Origin: Streptomyces griseochromogenes
GTDB taxonomy: Bacteria > Actinomycetota > Actinomycetes > Streptomycetales > Streptomycetaceae
DNA: 64,000 nt
Reading direction: 5' to 3'
NCBI RefSeq assembly: GCF_001542625.1
Contig: NZ_CP016279.1
Location: forward strand, 4,340,001 to 4,404,000
Shown piece by piece: positions 51,553 through 59,616 of this stretch (position 1 is its first letter; every line of letters begins with the position of its first letter). Made by a program: the position numbers and the translations under genes. The notes beneath the pieces were generated by a model. It ran no database searches. It was not told the DNA's origin and saw nothing but the letters and a program-made list of their open reading frames with translations.

Positions 51553-51719
51553 GTGGACAGCAGTGGACAGCTACCGCCCCTGTCCGGCCTGGAAAGTGGA
51601 CACCATCCGCGGGGAGCCTGTGCGCCATGAGCCCTGCATGCGTGCGGACGGATCAGGCAGTGTGCCGAGCTGTCCGGCGGGCCTGCCACCCGCACCGATC
51701 AGGACAACCGCGGAGCTGA
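51553..51719 (+). promoter_or_regulatory. second copy of the GTGGACAG promoter with start of an MFS remnant
   Basis: GTGGACAG at 51553-51560 and 51563-51570 (10-bp period), then GTGGACAC at 51596-51603 (33 bp on), then an ATG at 51627 (31 bp on). The distances are identical to those upstream of the MFS gene at 45795, and the intervening DNA is also similar (CGCCCCTGTC, CCTGGA-AGTGGACAC, TGTGCGCCATGA). The 31-codon frame after this ATG starts like the MFS protein (TDQA at the same position) but soon diverges and stops at 51719. It is a duplicated promoter with a decapitated MFS gene, now 130 bp before the alpha/beta hydrolase. Confidence 0.75.
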
Positions 51720-51852
51720 CGGCGGCCGGCAGCTGTTCGGTGGCGCTCTGCCCCGGCTGCGGAGGCTGAACCGGACTCGCGGGCACGCAGCTGCCACCGC
51801 GCCTGACCGCCGACCGTCCCCCACGACAACACCGACGCCTAGGAGAAGTTTC

Positions 51853-53097
51853 ATGGAACGCCTGCTGTTTCCCGGCGACCCCCAGTTCTGGTACGAGACC
51901 CTGCGCTCGTTCGGCCATATCGCCTACGGAGGGGCCGACTTCGGCGAGGTGGTCGCCACCAGCCGACGTATCACCGAGGGCGACTACGGCAGTTGGCACG
52001 ACGAGTGGCTGACCACGGCCGACCGGTTGGCCGGCGAGGCCGCACAGGCCCTGGCGGCGGGCCACCCGGTGAGCGCCCGGGACGGGTTCCTGCGGGCCTC
52101 GAACTACTACCGGTCGGCCGAGTTCTTCCTGCACGGCCACCCCTGCGACCCCCGGCACGAGCACGCCTACGAGCGCTCCGTGGACTGCTTCCGGTCGGCG
52201 GCAGCCCTCTTCAGCCCCCGGATAGAGCCGGTCCAGATCCCGTACGAGGGCACCACCCTGCCTGGCTACCTCTACCGGGCCGACACCTTGGGGGAGCCGC
52301 ACCCGACCGTGGTCATGCACAACGGCTTCGACGGCACCGCGGAGGAGATGCACTTCTTCGGAGCGATGGCCGGCGTCGAGCGCGGCTACACCGTGCTCGT
52401 CTTCGACGGTCCCGGTCAGCCAGGACCGCTGCACCGCGAGGGTCTGGTCTTCCGCCCCGACTGGGAGAACGTGGTGGGTCCGGTGCTGGACTTCGCCATG
52501 AAGCTGCCCGAGGTCGACAGCCGCCGGGTCGCCCTGCTCGGCAACAGCATGGGCGGCCTCCTCGCCCCCAGGGCGGCGGCCTTCGACCACCGTCTGTCGG
52601 CGGTGGTCGCCCTCGACGGCGTCTACGACCTGGGCCCCGCGGTCACCAACCTCCTGCCCGGCGAGCGCAGCGAGACGGAGCGTCGGCTGCGCGCCGACTC
52701 CGACCCGGAGTTCGATGCCCTGCTCGACCGGCTGACCACCGAGAACCCCGTACTGCGCTGGGCGATCAACCACGGCATGTACGTGATGGGCGCGGCCACC
52801 CCCCGGGCGTTCGGCGCCGCCTACCTCGACTACCACCTCCGCGACGGCATCGCGTCGCAGATCCGGTGCCCGGCCCTGATCTGCGACGCCGCCGAGGACC
52901 TGTTCTTCGGCGGCCAGGCCAGGCAGCTCTATGACGACCTCACCTGCCCCAAGACCTTCCTGGAGTTCACGGCGGAAGAGGGTGCCGACGCCCACTGCCA
53001 GGCCGGCGCCCAACGGCTCGCCCTGGCCCGGATATACGACTGGCTGGACGACACGCTCGCAGCCACGCGGGACTCGGTGCGCGCTCTGGCCGACTGA
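51853..53097 (+). CDS. alpha/beta hydrolase (FrsA/2,6-dihydropseudooxynicotine hydrolase-like)
   Basis: A 414-residue hydrolase with a helical N-terminal lid (about residues 1-120; YGSWHDEWLTTADRLAGEAA, NYYRSAEFFLHG) before the catalytic domain. It has PTVVMHNGFDGTAEEMHFFG, nucleophile elbow VALLGNSMGGLLAPRAA, acid region ICDAAEDLFFGGQARQLYD and His in EEGADAHCQAGA. This is the architecture of C-C bond hydrolases and FrsA-like esterases. Ribosome-binding site AGGAGAAG, then a terminator at 53123. The duplicated GTGGACAG promoter upstream suggests co-regulation with the carotenoid oxygenase operon, so it could act on cleaved apocarotenoid or diketone intermediates. Confidence 0.85.
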   Translation: MERLLFPGDPQFWYETLRSFGHIAYGGADFGEVVATSRRITEGDYGSWHDEWLTTADRLAGEAAQALAAGHPVSARDGFLRASNYYRSAEFFLHGHPCDPRHEHAYERSVDCFRSAAALFSPRIEPVQIPYEGTTLPGYLYRADTLGEPHPTVVMHNGFDGTAEEMHFFGAMAGVERGYTVLVFDGPGQPGPLHREGLVFRPDWENVVGPVLDFAMKLPEVDSRRVALLGNSMGGLLAPRAAAFDHRLSAVVALDGVYDLGPAVTNLLPGERSETERRLRADSDPEFDALLDRLTTENPVLRWAINHGMYVMGAATPRAFGAAYLDYHLRDGIASQIRCPALICDAAEDLFFGGQARQLYDDLTCPKTFLEFTAEEGADAHCQAGAQRLALARIYDWLDDTLAATRDSVRALAD

Positions 53098-53122
53098 GAC
53101 GGAAACAGAGACGGACCATCGT

Positions 53123-53153
53123 AGGGCGGCACCTCTCCAGGGGGTGCCGCCCT
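53123..53153. terminator. terminator after the alpha/beta hydrolase
   Basis: AGGGCGGCACC and GGTGCCGCCCT form a perfect 11-bp stem with a 9-nt loop, followed by CTCGTTCT. It lies 26 bp after the hydrolase stop. Confidence 0.85.
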
Positions 53154-53798
53154 CTCGTTCTGCCTGGCCGGCAACTGCCCGTGCTCGATGCCGTCTCGTA
53201 TACGAGGGCTGCGGGGGCGCCCATGCAGGAGGTCCAGGTGCCTGTTCGCCGACCGCGGCAACGACTTCGACAAGTACCGCTGTTGTCGAGCGGAGGTTCG
53301 CCTGGCTCCACCCGTTCAAACGCCTGCGAACCCCCTACGAGCGCCACGCTGACCCGCATCACGAGCCACGGACCGCTCCGTTGATCACGGTTGTGCCACT
53401 TCGCTTGGCAATGAACGACGGCCGGATCGATGATCTGGTGCACCTCGGGAGGCATCATGATCGGCAGACGACGCCTTGGGCACCAACCCCGGCGGTGTCT
53501 ACAGCGACCGTCACAGTTCGATCAGCGACCAGCCGCCCGTCGACGGCCCGTTCGGGATCATCTTGAACGCGGACACACAGCCGTTCCCTCGCTGTTCCGG
53601 CACGAGCTGTGGCCTGATCCTGTCGTGGGGGTGGTGGTCTGTTGGGGCCGTGCCGGGTCCCGGAGCCCGTGCAGGTACTGCAGGAAGACCGAGGCGCGAA
53701 CGACCGCACGTGACTCGTCGCGAACGGGGGCGATCAAGTGGCACGTCAACCGCAAGGCGCTCCAACGGGCCGTGTTCGGTCGCGTCGGCCTCGCGCTC
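53154..53798. other. 645-bp stretch with an IS scar and no intact gene
   Basis: Apart from the IS5-type remnant at 53242-53365, a rightward frame from 53476 reads LGTNPGGVYSDRHSSISDQP, VDGPFGIILNADTQPFP before losing coherence near 53640. Another frame near 53720 reads AIKWHVNRKALQRAVFGRVG. These are short protein-like fragments I cannot place. The stretch ends at the convergent SDR gene. Confidence 0.4.
53242..53365 (+). mobile_element. IS5-family transposase remnant
   Basis: LFADRGNDFDKYR (about 53242) is the RGYDFDKYR-type block of IS5-family transposases and is joined, in another frame, to VVERRFAWLHPFKRLRTPYE and RHADPHHE, the conserved C-terminal VVERTFAWL...YERR segment. About 30-40 residues between them are missing. 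No terminal repeats are visible, so only a scar is left. Confidence 0.75.
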
Positions 53799-54539
53799 CT
53801 AGACGATGTGCCGCCCCCCGTCCACGGTGAGCACGTCACCGGTGGTGTATGCGGCGTTGGCGAGGTAGTACACGGCCTCGGCCACGTCGGCGGGCGAACC
53901 TACGCGATGCAGCGGTGTGTTCGCGGTGATCCACTCGCGGGAGTTCTCCCACACCTCCTCGGCCCCGTCGTACCACGACGTGTCGATGAGGCCGGGAGCG
54001 ACCGCGTTGACCCGGATTCGCGGACCGAGCTGGGAGGCGAGCAGCCGCGTCATGTGGTTGAGTGCGGCCTTGCTCACCGCGTAGGGCACCGAACTTCCCA
54101 GGGCGCGGGTGGCCGAGACCGACGAGACGTTGACGATCGCCGCGGACTGTGACTGCTTCAGGTACGGGACCGCGGCCGTGGTCAGCTGCCACACCCCGAA
54201 GACGTTGACGTCGAAGATCTCCCGCCAGGCGGCGGCATCGGCCGCCTCCAGGTCCTCCAGCGGGATGAAGCGGGTGGTGCCCGCGTTGTTGACCAGGATG
54301 TCGAGCCGGCCGTACGCCTCGATCGTCTCCGCCACGATCCGGCCCGCGTCCGCGGTATCGGCCACATCACCCTGGACGTAGACCGCGTCGGAGAGTTCGG
54401 CGGCGAGTTCCTTGCCCGCCGACGCACTCCGCGTGGAATTGATGACGACCCGAATGCCGTCGGCGGCGAGACGTCGGGCAACGGCCGCCCCGATTCCGGA
54501 TGACGAGCCCGTGACCAGTGCTACTCGGCTCTCGCTCAT
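53799..54539 (-). CDS. short-chain dehydrogenase/reductase (FabG-like)
   Basis: A 246-residue classical SDR starting at 54539. Cofactor motif VALVTGSSSGIGAAVARRLA (TGxxxGIG), NNAG in LDILVNNAGTTRF, the catalytic Ser in AIVNVSSVSATRA and YxxxK in SVPYAVSKAALNHM. The terminal GDVLTVDGGRHIV is typical. INSTRSASAGKELAAEL suggests NADP preference. It reduces or oxidises a carbonyl/alcohol of unknown identity. Its promoter carries GGAAT repeats at 54602-54626, but no cognate regulator is adjacent. Confidence 0.9.
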   Translation of the reverse strand: MSESRVALVTGSSSGIGAAVARRLAADGIRVVINSTRSASAGKELAAELSDAVYVQGDVADTADAGRIVAETIEAYGRLDILVNNAGTTRFIPLEDLEAADAAAWREIFDVNVFGVWQLTTAAVPYLKQSQSAAIVNVSSVSATRALGSSVPYAVSKAALNHMTRLLASQLGPRIRVNAVAPGLIDTSWYDGAEEVWENSREWITANTPLHRVGSPADVAEAVYYLANAAYTTGDVLTVDGGRHIV

Positions 54540-54601
54540 GTCGCCCCTCGTGGAACTGATCGTCGACGTGATGGGAGTCGGAGCATACTCTATCGCTAGG
54601 C

Positions 54602-54626
54602 GGAATCTATATTCCATAATGCGGAA
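54602..54626. promoter_or_regulatory. GGAAT repeats upstream of the SDR gene
   Basis: GGAAT-ctat-ATTCC (54602-54615) followed by a further GGAAT at 54622-54626, 20 bp from the first, in markedly AT-rich DNA about 65-90 bp upstream of the SDR start. This looks like a repressor operator with an additional half-site. Confidence 0.5.
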
Positions 54627-54821
54627 TCATTGCCTGTCGACATCATGGGGGAGTGTGCGATACGCCCCGAGGTGCCGGCTGTGTGAGAGGCGCTCGCCGG
54701 ACGTGAACTGAGCTATCGCGGGCCGTGGGGGTGTGTGGGCTGCGCGGCCGCCCGTCGAACGACCGAACTCGCGCGGAAACTCTAGTTGTCGCTCGGACAC
54801 TCTGTGAACTAAAGTTGTCGC

Positions 54822-55361
54822 ATGACGGCCCCTGAGATCACCCCAGAAGAACAGGTAGAGCTCGACAAGGCTCTGTACGACGCCTTGAATCCGCTGGTCG
54901 CAGCCGTACGCTCCCGAGAGACCGGACTCCCCGCGGAGCGTATGTGGGACGCGGACCCCATTGAAGTGGCTCTGTCCGCCCTTGCCGCTTGGAAGGTGGT
55001 GGATGTCGAGGTCAGGCGGTTGACCGCGCAGGCGGCAGCAACCGCTGGCTCCTATGGCGCAAGTTATGAACAGTTGGGGGCAGTGTGGGGCATCACCCGG
55101 CAGGGTGCCCGTAAGAAATGGCCCGACGCCGTCAGGCGGCCGACGCCGGTGACAGCAGACGCGAGAACGCTTGCGCTCTTCGGGGGGACTGCTGAGCTGG
55201 TGCAGGCGTCTTCCGGTGACTGGAGCTGGACGGGCAAGGGCGCTGATGGGGCATCCAGTATGGCTGGCGATGGGGCGCGTTATGCGACCGCGGAAGAGGC
55301 AGCGGCCCATGCGGGCGCCTTCCTCAAAGGCCATGCCCTCGACACCTCCGGCCGGCCCTGA
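54822..55361 (+). CDS. hypothetical protein with helix-turn-helix-like segment
   Basis: A 179-residue soluble protein. The N-terminal half is helical and acidic (EEQVELDKALYDALNPLVAA), followed by ALAAWKVVDVEVRRLTAQAA. Residues about 78-95, SYEQLGAVWGITRQGARKKW, resemble a helix-turn-helix recognition helix. The C-terminal half (VQASSGDWSWTGKGADGASS, ARYATAEEAAAHAGAFLKGH) looks like a small beta-rich domain. Base composition is less GC-biased than the neighbours, and an IS5-type scar follows immediately, so acquisition by transfer is possible. No family is recognised. Confidence 0.65.
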   Translation: MTAPEITPEEQVELDKALYDALNPLVAAVRSRETGLPAERMWDADPIEVALSALAAWKVVDVEVRRLTAQAAATAGSYGASYEQLGAVWGITRQGARKKWPDAVRRPTPVTADARTLALFGGTAELVQASSGDWSWTGKGADGASSMAGDGARYATAEEAAAHAGAFLKGHALDTSGRP

Positions 55362-55376
55362 AGCTTCCCTATCGGG

Positions 55377-55530
55377 TCATCCGCGGGCCCGGATGAGGAT
55401 GGCCGTGAGGTGGAGTGCACCCTGGTGGGCAACGGCTGGCTTGTCGGGGTGCATTGCCGGGCACCGCCACTGTTTCAAGGTCACGTCGTTGTCGACAGCC
55501 CCCTGGCCGTAGGTGTCCGGCATGCGGCGA
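55377..55530 (-). mobile_element. IS5-type transposase C-terminal remnant
   Basis: Leftward, NDVTLKQWRCPAMHPDKPAV and AHQGALHLTAILIRARG resemble the C-terminus of IS5-family transposases (family pattern: LKQWRGxATRYDKxAxxYxAxxHLxAILIWLR), ending at the stop at 55377. The 5' part is absent and the Arg in the WRG and TRYDK positions is altered. No inverted repeats were found. Confidence 0.55.
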
Positions 55531-55542
55531 TAGCTGCTCGTG

Positions 55543-55965
55543 TCAGCGGATGTCGTGGTCGGGGTGGGCCTGATCGTACGCATGCCGCGCCTCGGCGATA
55601 ACGGCACGATGCGCGAGGGACCAGTCGGCGAGTGCCTTGACCAGGTGGGTCAGGCCGGCCCCGGTCTCGGTCAGGCGGTAGTCGACCTGGGCCGGGACGG
55701 TCGGGTACACGGTGCGTAGCACGAGGCCGTCACGTTCGAGCCTGCGCACGGTGAGGGTGAGCATGCGCTGGGAGATGCCGTCGATGGCGCGCTGGAGTTC
55801 ACGGAAACGGCGTGTCCCGCCGGCGAGTTCGACGATCACGAGCACCGACCACTTGTCGCCGATGCGATCCAGGACATCGCGGATGCCGCAGTCGGGGTGG
55901 TCTTCGCGCCCGCACGGGTCGAGTTCGGCAGGGGTGGTGGTTACCCCGGTGTGCGTGAGTGACAT
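55543..55965 (-). CDS. HxlR/DUF24-family redox-type regulator (QorR-like)
   Basis: A 140-residue winged-helix regulator. DUF24 core: [60 protein letters not shown] and [20 protein letters not shown]. Two Cys residues (18 and 26, in [12 protein letters not shown]) precede the domain; in this family an N-terminal Cys often senses quinones or oxidants. It is divergent from a NmrA/QorB-type reductase, as in Corynebacterium qorR-qor2. Confidence 0.9.
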   Translation of the reverse strand: MSLTHTGVTTTPAELDPCGREDHPDCGIRDVLDRIGDKWSVLVIVELAGGTRRFRELQRAIDGISQRMLTLTVRRLERDGLVLRTVYPTVPAQVDYRLTETGAGLTHLVKALADWSLAHRAVIAEARHAYDQAHPDHDIR

Positions 55966-56011
55966 CAGACTGCCTTCTTGTGGCCGGTGAGCGTGCGGTC
56001 GAGGATCAAGC

Positions 56012-56035
56012 GTAGTTACTGATGAGAACCACTAC
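56012..56035. promoter_or_regulatory. candidate HxlR operator
   Basis: GTAGT-14 nt-ACTAC, an inverted repeat centred between the divergent HxlR regulator and NmrA-type reductase starts, 19 bp before the reductase ATG. The position suits repression of both genes. Confidence 0.5.
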
Positions 56036-56053
56036 GGAAGACTGCGATTGATC

Positions 56054-56875
56054 ATGATTTTGGTGACCGGAGCGAACGGGAATCTCGGCTCGGCCACTCT
56101 TGCGGCGCTGCACGCCCGTGGTGTCGTTGCGATGGGTGGCAGCCGCGCGCCGGGCGAGGGGATGCGGCGACTCGACTTCGACGACCACGTGAGCCTTGAC
56201 CTCACTGGTGTGTCGACTCTGGTGCTCATCTCCGCTGGATATGCCGAGGACGACCAGGTCGTCGCCCGGCATGCGGCGGTCCTGGATGCCGCCGTCCGTG
56301 ACGGCATCGGCCACGTCGTCTACACAAGCCTGACCACTGCCGGCGATCATCTCGGTTTCGCTCTGGCTCACCGTGCGACCGAGCGCCTGGTGCGGGCGAG
56401 CGGGTTGCCGTGGACGATCCTGCGCAACGGCCTGTATGCCGAACTCTTCGGCGGTCTGCTGATGTGGGCCAGTGACGGTGTGGAGTCTGCGTTCGGGGAT
56501 GGTGCCTTGGCCGCGGTCTCGCGAGAGGATCTGGCCGAGGTCGCGGCGGCGGTGGCGTCGGATCCCGCACCTCATGGCGGGCGCGTCTATGACCTTGTCG
56601 GCACGCCGATCACGGCTGGGCAGGTGGCCGACGAACTCGGCGTCGCGTATCGCGCCATCAGCCTGGGTGAGTACCGGCGCAGGCTCCTTGAGGAGACGCC
56701 GGGGCTGCTGCCGTTCCAGCCGCCGATGCTCGCCTCGATCGCCACGGGCATCCGGCACGGCTTCCTGGCCGGTACCGCACCCGACCTCACCGATCTCCTC
56801 GGCCGCGCGGCCCGCGCTCCACTGGCTACGGCCGTTGCGGCCGCGTCCGCTGCCAGGCCGGAAGCGAGCGCCTAG
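56054..56875 (+). CDS. NmrA/QorB-like NAD(P)H-dependent quinone reductase
   Basis: A 273-residue atypical SDR. Start ATG 56054; TTG 56048 is a weaker alternative. The nucleotide motif is MILVTGANGNLGSATLAALH, then SRAPGEGMRRLDFDDH, HVVYTSLTTAGDHLGFALAH and LPWTILRNGLYAELFG. This matches QorB/YtfG and NmrA-like proteins, which reduce quinones with NADPH or sense the dinucleotide ratio. It is controlled most probably by the divergent HxlR regulator. A strong hairpin follows at 56904-56943. Confidence 0.88.
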   Translation: MILVTGANGNLGSATLAALHARGVVAMGGSRAPGEGMRRLDFDDHVSLDLTGVSTLVLISAGYAEDDQVVARHAAVLDAAVRDGIGHVVYTSLTTAGDHLGFALAHRATERLVRASGLPWTILRNGLYAELFGGLLMWASDGVESAFGDGALAAVSREDLAEVAAAVASDPAPHGGRVYDLVGTPITAGQVADELGVAYRAISLGEYRRRLLEETPGLLPFQPPMLASIATGIRHGFLAGTAPDLTDLLGRAARAPLATAVAAASAARPEASA

Positions 56876-56903
56876 CGGCGACAGCGACACGCGCTCAGCG
56901 GCG

Positions 56904-56943
56904 AAGTGAGTCCTCCCTGCGATCGCGTCGGGAGGACTCACTT
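56904..56943. terminator. terminator after the quinone reductase
   Basis: AAGTGAGTCCTCCC and GGGAGGACTCACTT form a perfect 14-bp stem with a 12-nt loop, beginning 28 bp after the reductase stop. The symmetric ends would suit a bidirectional terminator. Confidence 0.8.
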
Positions 56944-57031
56944 GTGTCACCAGGCTGCCTGTCCCGCAGGACCGATCGACATCCGGCAGCCCCTGACCGC
57001 CCATGGGTGTCCCTGACGAGATAGACCATCC

Positions 57032-57178
57032 GTGCACCACCGCAACGCGCCCCTTTCCGTCGAGGGCCGCCGATGCCTCGTGGAACGCTGTCAGAGCCGT
57101 CCGATCGCGCGTGTCGCCGCCGAGTGGGGCATCTCCCGGGCGTGTGCGTCGAAGTGGGTGAACCGCTGTCGCCGCTGA
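57032..57178 (+). mobile_element. IS481-family transposase N-terminal remnant
   Basis: From a GTG at 57032: HHRNAPLSVEGRRCLVERCQ, SRPIARVAAEWGISRACASK, WVNRCRR and a stop. This is the N-terminal helix-turn-helix of IS481-family transposases (family pattern: HANARLTVHGRRLLVERV...ISRQCAHRWV). GAGATAGACCATC just before it resembles an IS end. The DDE catalytic domain is absent and the sequence runs straight into a reductase fragment. Confidence 0.8.
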
Positions 57179-57330
57179 GGAGATCGTGCGGGACAGCGGT
57201 CACGCCTGGACGATCGTCCGGCCTGGCGGTCCCGCCCGGCCGCCGTCACTCTTGCTCAGCATCCGGGCCCGGATCGGCAACACCGCTGCTATGCCCAGAG
57301 CCGCGGTCGGCGGAGCGGGAACCCCGTTGG
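57172..57330 (+). pseudogene. NAD(P)H-binding (NmrA-like) protein fragment
   Basis: In the frame AVAAEEIVRDSGHAWTIVRP GG the text matches the (RxS)GLxWTIVRPG block of NmrA/SDR-a5-type reductases, after which ARIGNTAAMPRAAVGGAGTP trails off. About 50 residues remain. The break coincides with the end of the IS481 remnant, so the IS probably caused the truncation. Confidence 0.55.
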
Positions 57331-57334
57331 TGGT

Positions 57335-57517
57335 TCAGTTGCGTTCGATGAGGTTGTTGAAGAAGGGGATGGCGGCGGCGAAGGCGGCGGTCCCGGTGAG
57401 GACGGCGTAGGGCAGGGGCGCCGCGGCAAGGAGAGTCAGCACGGTAGCGCCAATACCGGTCAGGACCGCCAGGAGCAGAATGAGGGCGGTGCGCAGGGTG
57501 ATCAGAGACGGGTCCAC
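57335..57517 (-). CDS. small two-helix membrane protein
   Basis: About 60 residues. GTG at 57517 is chosen as start because GGAGG sits right against the ATG at 57526 but 9 nt from the GTG. Two transmembrane helices: TALILLLAVLTGIGATVLTL and PYAVLTGTAAFAAAIPFFNN, then LIERN. Small hydrophobic proteins of this kind are frequent in Streptomyces. No function is known; a holin-like or regulatory membrane peptide role cannot be excluded. Confidence 0.6.
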   Translation of the reverse strand: MDPSLITLRTALILLLAVLTGIGATVLTLLAAAPLPYAVLTGTAAFAAAIPFFNNLIERN

Positions 57518-57685
57518 GGGTGTCATCCTCCGGTCGGTGTGGTGCCCCTGGGGCGGTGGCCGACCGCGCTGTGGGGTGATGGACAGGATGGTGTGACCGT
57601 GGGGGCGTTGGGCAGCGGAAACGGGGGTGTTTCCGCAGGTGGGAACACTTTTCGGGCGGTTGCCAGTGGTTGGGGGCGGTCGCCG

Positions 57686-59446
57686 TCAGGCTGCCTGTGC
57701 CAGTGAGCGCTGGGGGAGCATGACGAGAGCGGTGGTGCCGCCCGTGTCCGACGGGCGCAGCTGGATCCGGATGTCGTGGCGCTGCGAGAGCCGGCCGACG
57801 ACGTACAAGCCCATACGCCGGGAGACGGCGACGTCCACGACCGGAGGCGAGGCGAGACGTTGGTTGATGCCGGCGAGGTCCTCGGGAGACAGGCCGATTC
57901 CGGTGTCATGGATCTCCACCAGGACGCGGCCGTCGGGCAGCGCGTGCGCGGCGACCCTGACCAGGGTCTGTGGGGACGAGAAGGAAGTGGCGTTTTCCAG
58001 CAGCTCAGCGAGCAGGTGGACAAGGTCGTTGATCACGGGACTTGCCACATCCGCCGCCGGGAGCTGGCCGAGTTGGATCCGCTCGTACTGCTCCACCTCG
58101 GCAGCTGATGCGCGCAGCACGTCCACCAGAGCGGCCGGGTGGCTCCAGCGTTGGCCTGGCTCTTCTCCGCCCAGAACCAGCAGATTCTCACCGTTGCGGC
58201 GCATTTTGGTCGTCAGGTTGTCCAGCCGGAACAGGTGCGCCAGCTGGTCCGGATCGGACACCCTCGACTGCAGATGGGTCAGCAAGGACAGCTGACGTTG
58301 CACCAGACCCAGAGTGCGCCGGGACAGGCCGGTGAACATCGCGTTGATGTTGCCACGCAACAGGGCCTGCTCGGCGGCCAGGCGCACGGCCTCCTGCTGG
58401 ACCTCGTCGAAGGCGCGGGCCACCTGATTGATCTCCGTACGGTCATGGACACCCAGTGAGGCGACGGAGGTGTCGACGTCGAGCGGGTCGGGCGAGGACA
58501 GTTGGGCGACGATCTCGGGCAGGCGCCGGCGGGCGACGTCCTGGGCGACCTCCCGCAGATGCTCCAGTGCCGCCGCATCCTGTGCCGCGGTCAGGCGCAG
58601 CGCCTCTGCCGCGCGGTACGCGCGTGCCAGCTCCTCCTGGAAATTCTCCGGCGCCCCTTGAGCGGCGGCACGCCGCAGATGCTCTTCCTCCTCCGCACGT
58701 TCCTGCGCGGCACGCTCGACGTCAGCCTCGATCCGCGCCAGTTCCTCCTCCAGTTCCCTGCACAGTTCCCAGGCGGCATCGCGCTCTGCCTCGGCGCGGC
58801 GGACTGCCGCCTCAAGGCGTGCGATCTCGGACTTCAGCTGCCCGCACTGCGCCCGCCAGGCTTCCTCCCGCTCGTGCTGCAGCGACAGCTGCACACCGTG
58901 CCGGACGCTGTCCCGGCTGCGTGCGTCCTGGACCTGCCGCAGATGCAGTTCCAGCTCACGCAGCTGGCGTTTCTGGTCGGAAACACCGCGCCGCAGTTCC
59001 GTGATCGTCAGCTCGGCCTGCTCCTTCTCCAGCACCGCGACTTCCAGTCGGTCGCTGGCCAGTTGGGCGCGGTAGCGCTGCGGGTCCTGCGCCAGCAGGA
59101 CATCACGGTGCAAGCGGTAGATGTGAGCCTGCACCTCAAGCGTCGCCTCTGGACCGCAGGCGCGGCACGCAGACTTCAACAGGGCGTCAAGGAACGCCTT
59201 CTCGGGGATACGCACACCGGACAGGTACCGCGACACCGAGGGCGCACTGACATGGTGATACACCGAGAACTGCCGCAACGACTTTCCTGTCGCCCGAAAC
59301 AGACTACGCAGCGCGACGACGAACTCCCGCAGTTCAGGCGATAACCCCTCGGGGAGCGGCTTGAGTCCGGGAACCTCGCCACTGCCGTCGAACCCCCACG
59401 TGCGCAACGCGTCGCCTACGCCCACCGGGTGCGATTCCTCCTTCAC
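57686..59446 (-). CDS. XRE helix-turn-helix / coiled-coil / HATPase fusion protein
   Basis: A 586-residue cytosolic protein with three parts. Residues 30-90 form an XRE-like helix-turn-helix (RSLFRATGKSLRQFSVYHHV, SAPSVSRYLSGVRIPEKAFL). Residues about 120-290 are a long coiled coil rich in Glu, Arg, Leu and Ala. Residues about 300-580 resemble the kinase part of conservon CvnA proteins, with a dimerisation helix lacking a clear phospho-His (LSRRTLGLVQRQLSLLTHLQ), N-box VHLLAELLENATSFSSPQTL and G-box VEIHDTGIGLSPEDLAGINQ and MGLYVVGRLSQRHDI. No membrane helices and no cvnB-D genes nearby. It may be an ATP-responsive DNA-binding regulator. Confidence 0.85.
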   Translation of the reverse strand: MKEESHPVGVGDALRTWGFDGSGEVPGLKPLPEGLSPELREFVVALRSLFRATGKSLRQFSVYHHVSAPSVSRYLSGVRIPEKAFLDALLKSACRACGPEATLEVQAHIYRLHRDVLLAQDPQRYRAQLASDRLEVAVLEKEQAELTITELRRGVSDQKRQLRELELHLRQVQDARSRDSVRHGVQLSLQHEREEAWRAQCGQLKSEIARLEAAVRRAEAERDAAWELCRELEEELARIEADVERAAQERAEEEEHLRRAAAQGAPENFQEELARAYRAAEALRLTAAQDAAALEHLREVAQDVARRRLPEIVAQLSSPDPLDVDTSVASLGVHDRTEINQVARAFDEVQQEAVRLAAEQALLRGNINAMFTGLSRRTLGLVQRQLSLLTHLQSRVSDPDQLAHLFRLDNLTTKMRRNGENLLVLGGEEPGQRWSHPAALVDVLRASAAEVEQYERIQLGQLPAADVASPVINDLVHLLAELLENATSFSSPQTLVRVAAHALPDGRVLVEIHDTGIGLSPEDLAGINQRLASPPVVDVAVSRRMGLYVVGRLSQRHDIRIQLRPSDTGGTTALVMLPQRSLAQAA

Positions 59447-59616
59447 CGGCCCCTGCCCTCACCCTCGCCCACGACCCTCGTCACGGAGTCAACTGCAAGT
59501 GAGTGTAAGCAAGTTGATGGAGAAAAATTCGCGACATCCGGGTGGTGGGCGTGGTCGGTTCGGTAGTCGGTGGGGTCGTCGTTGCGCAGCGCGCCGCCCA
59601 CGGAGTCTCCGCCTCC

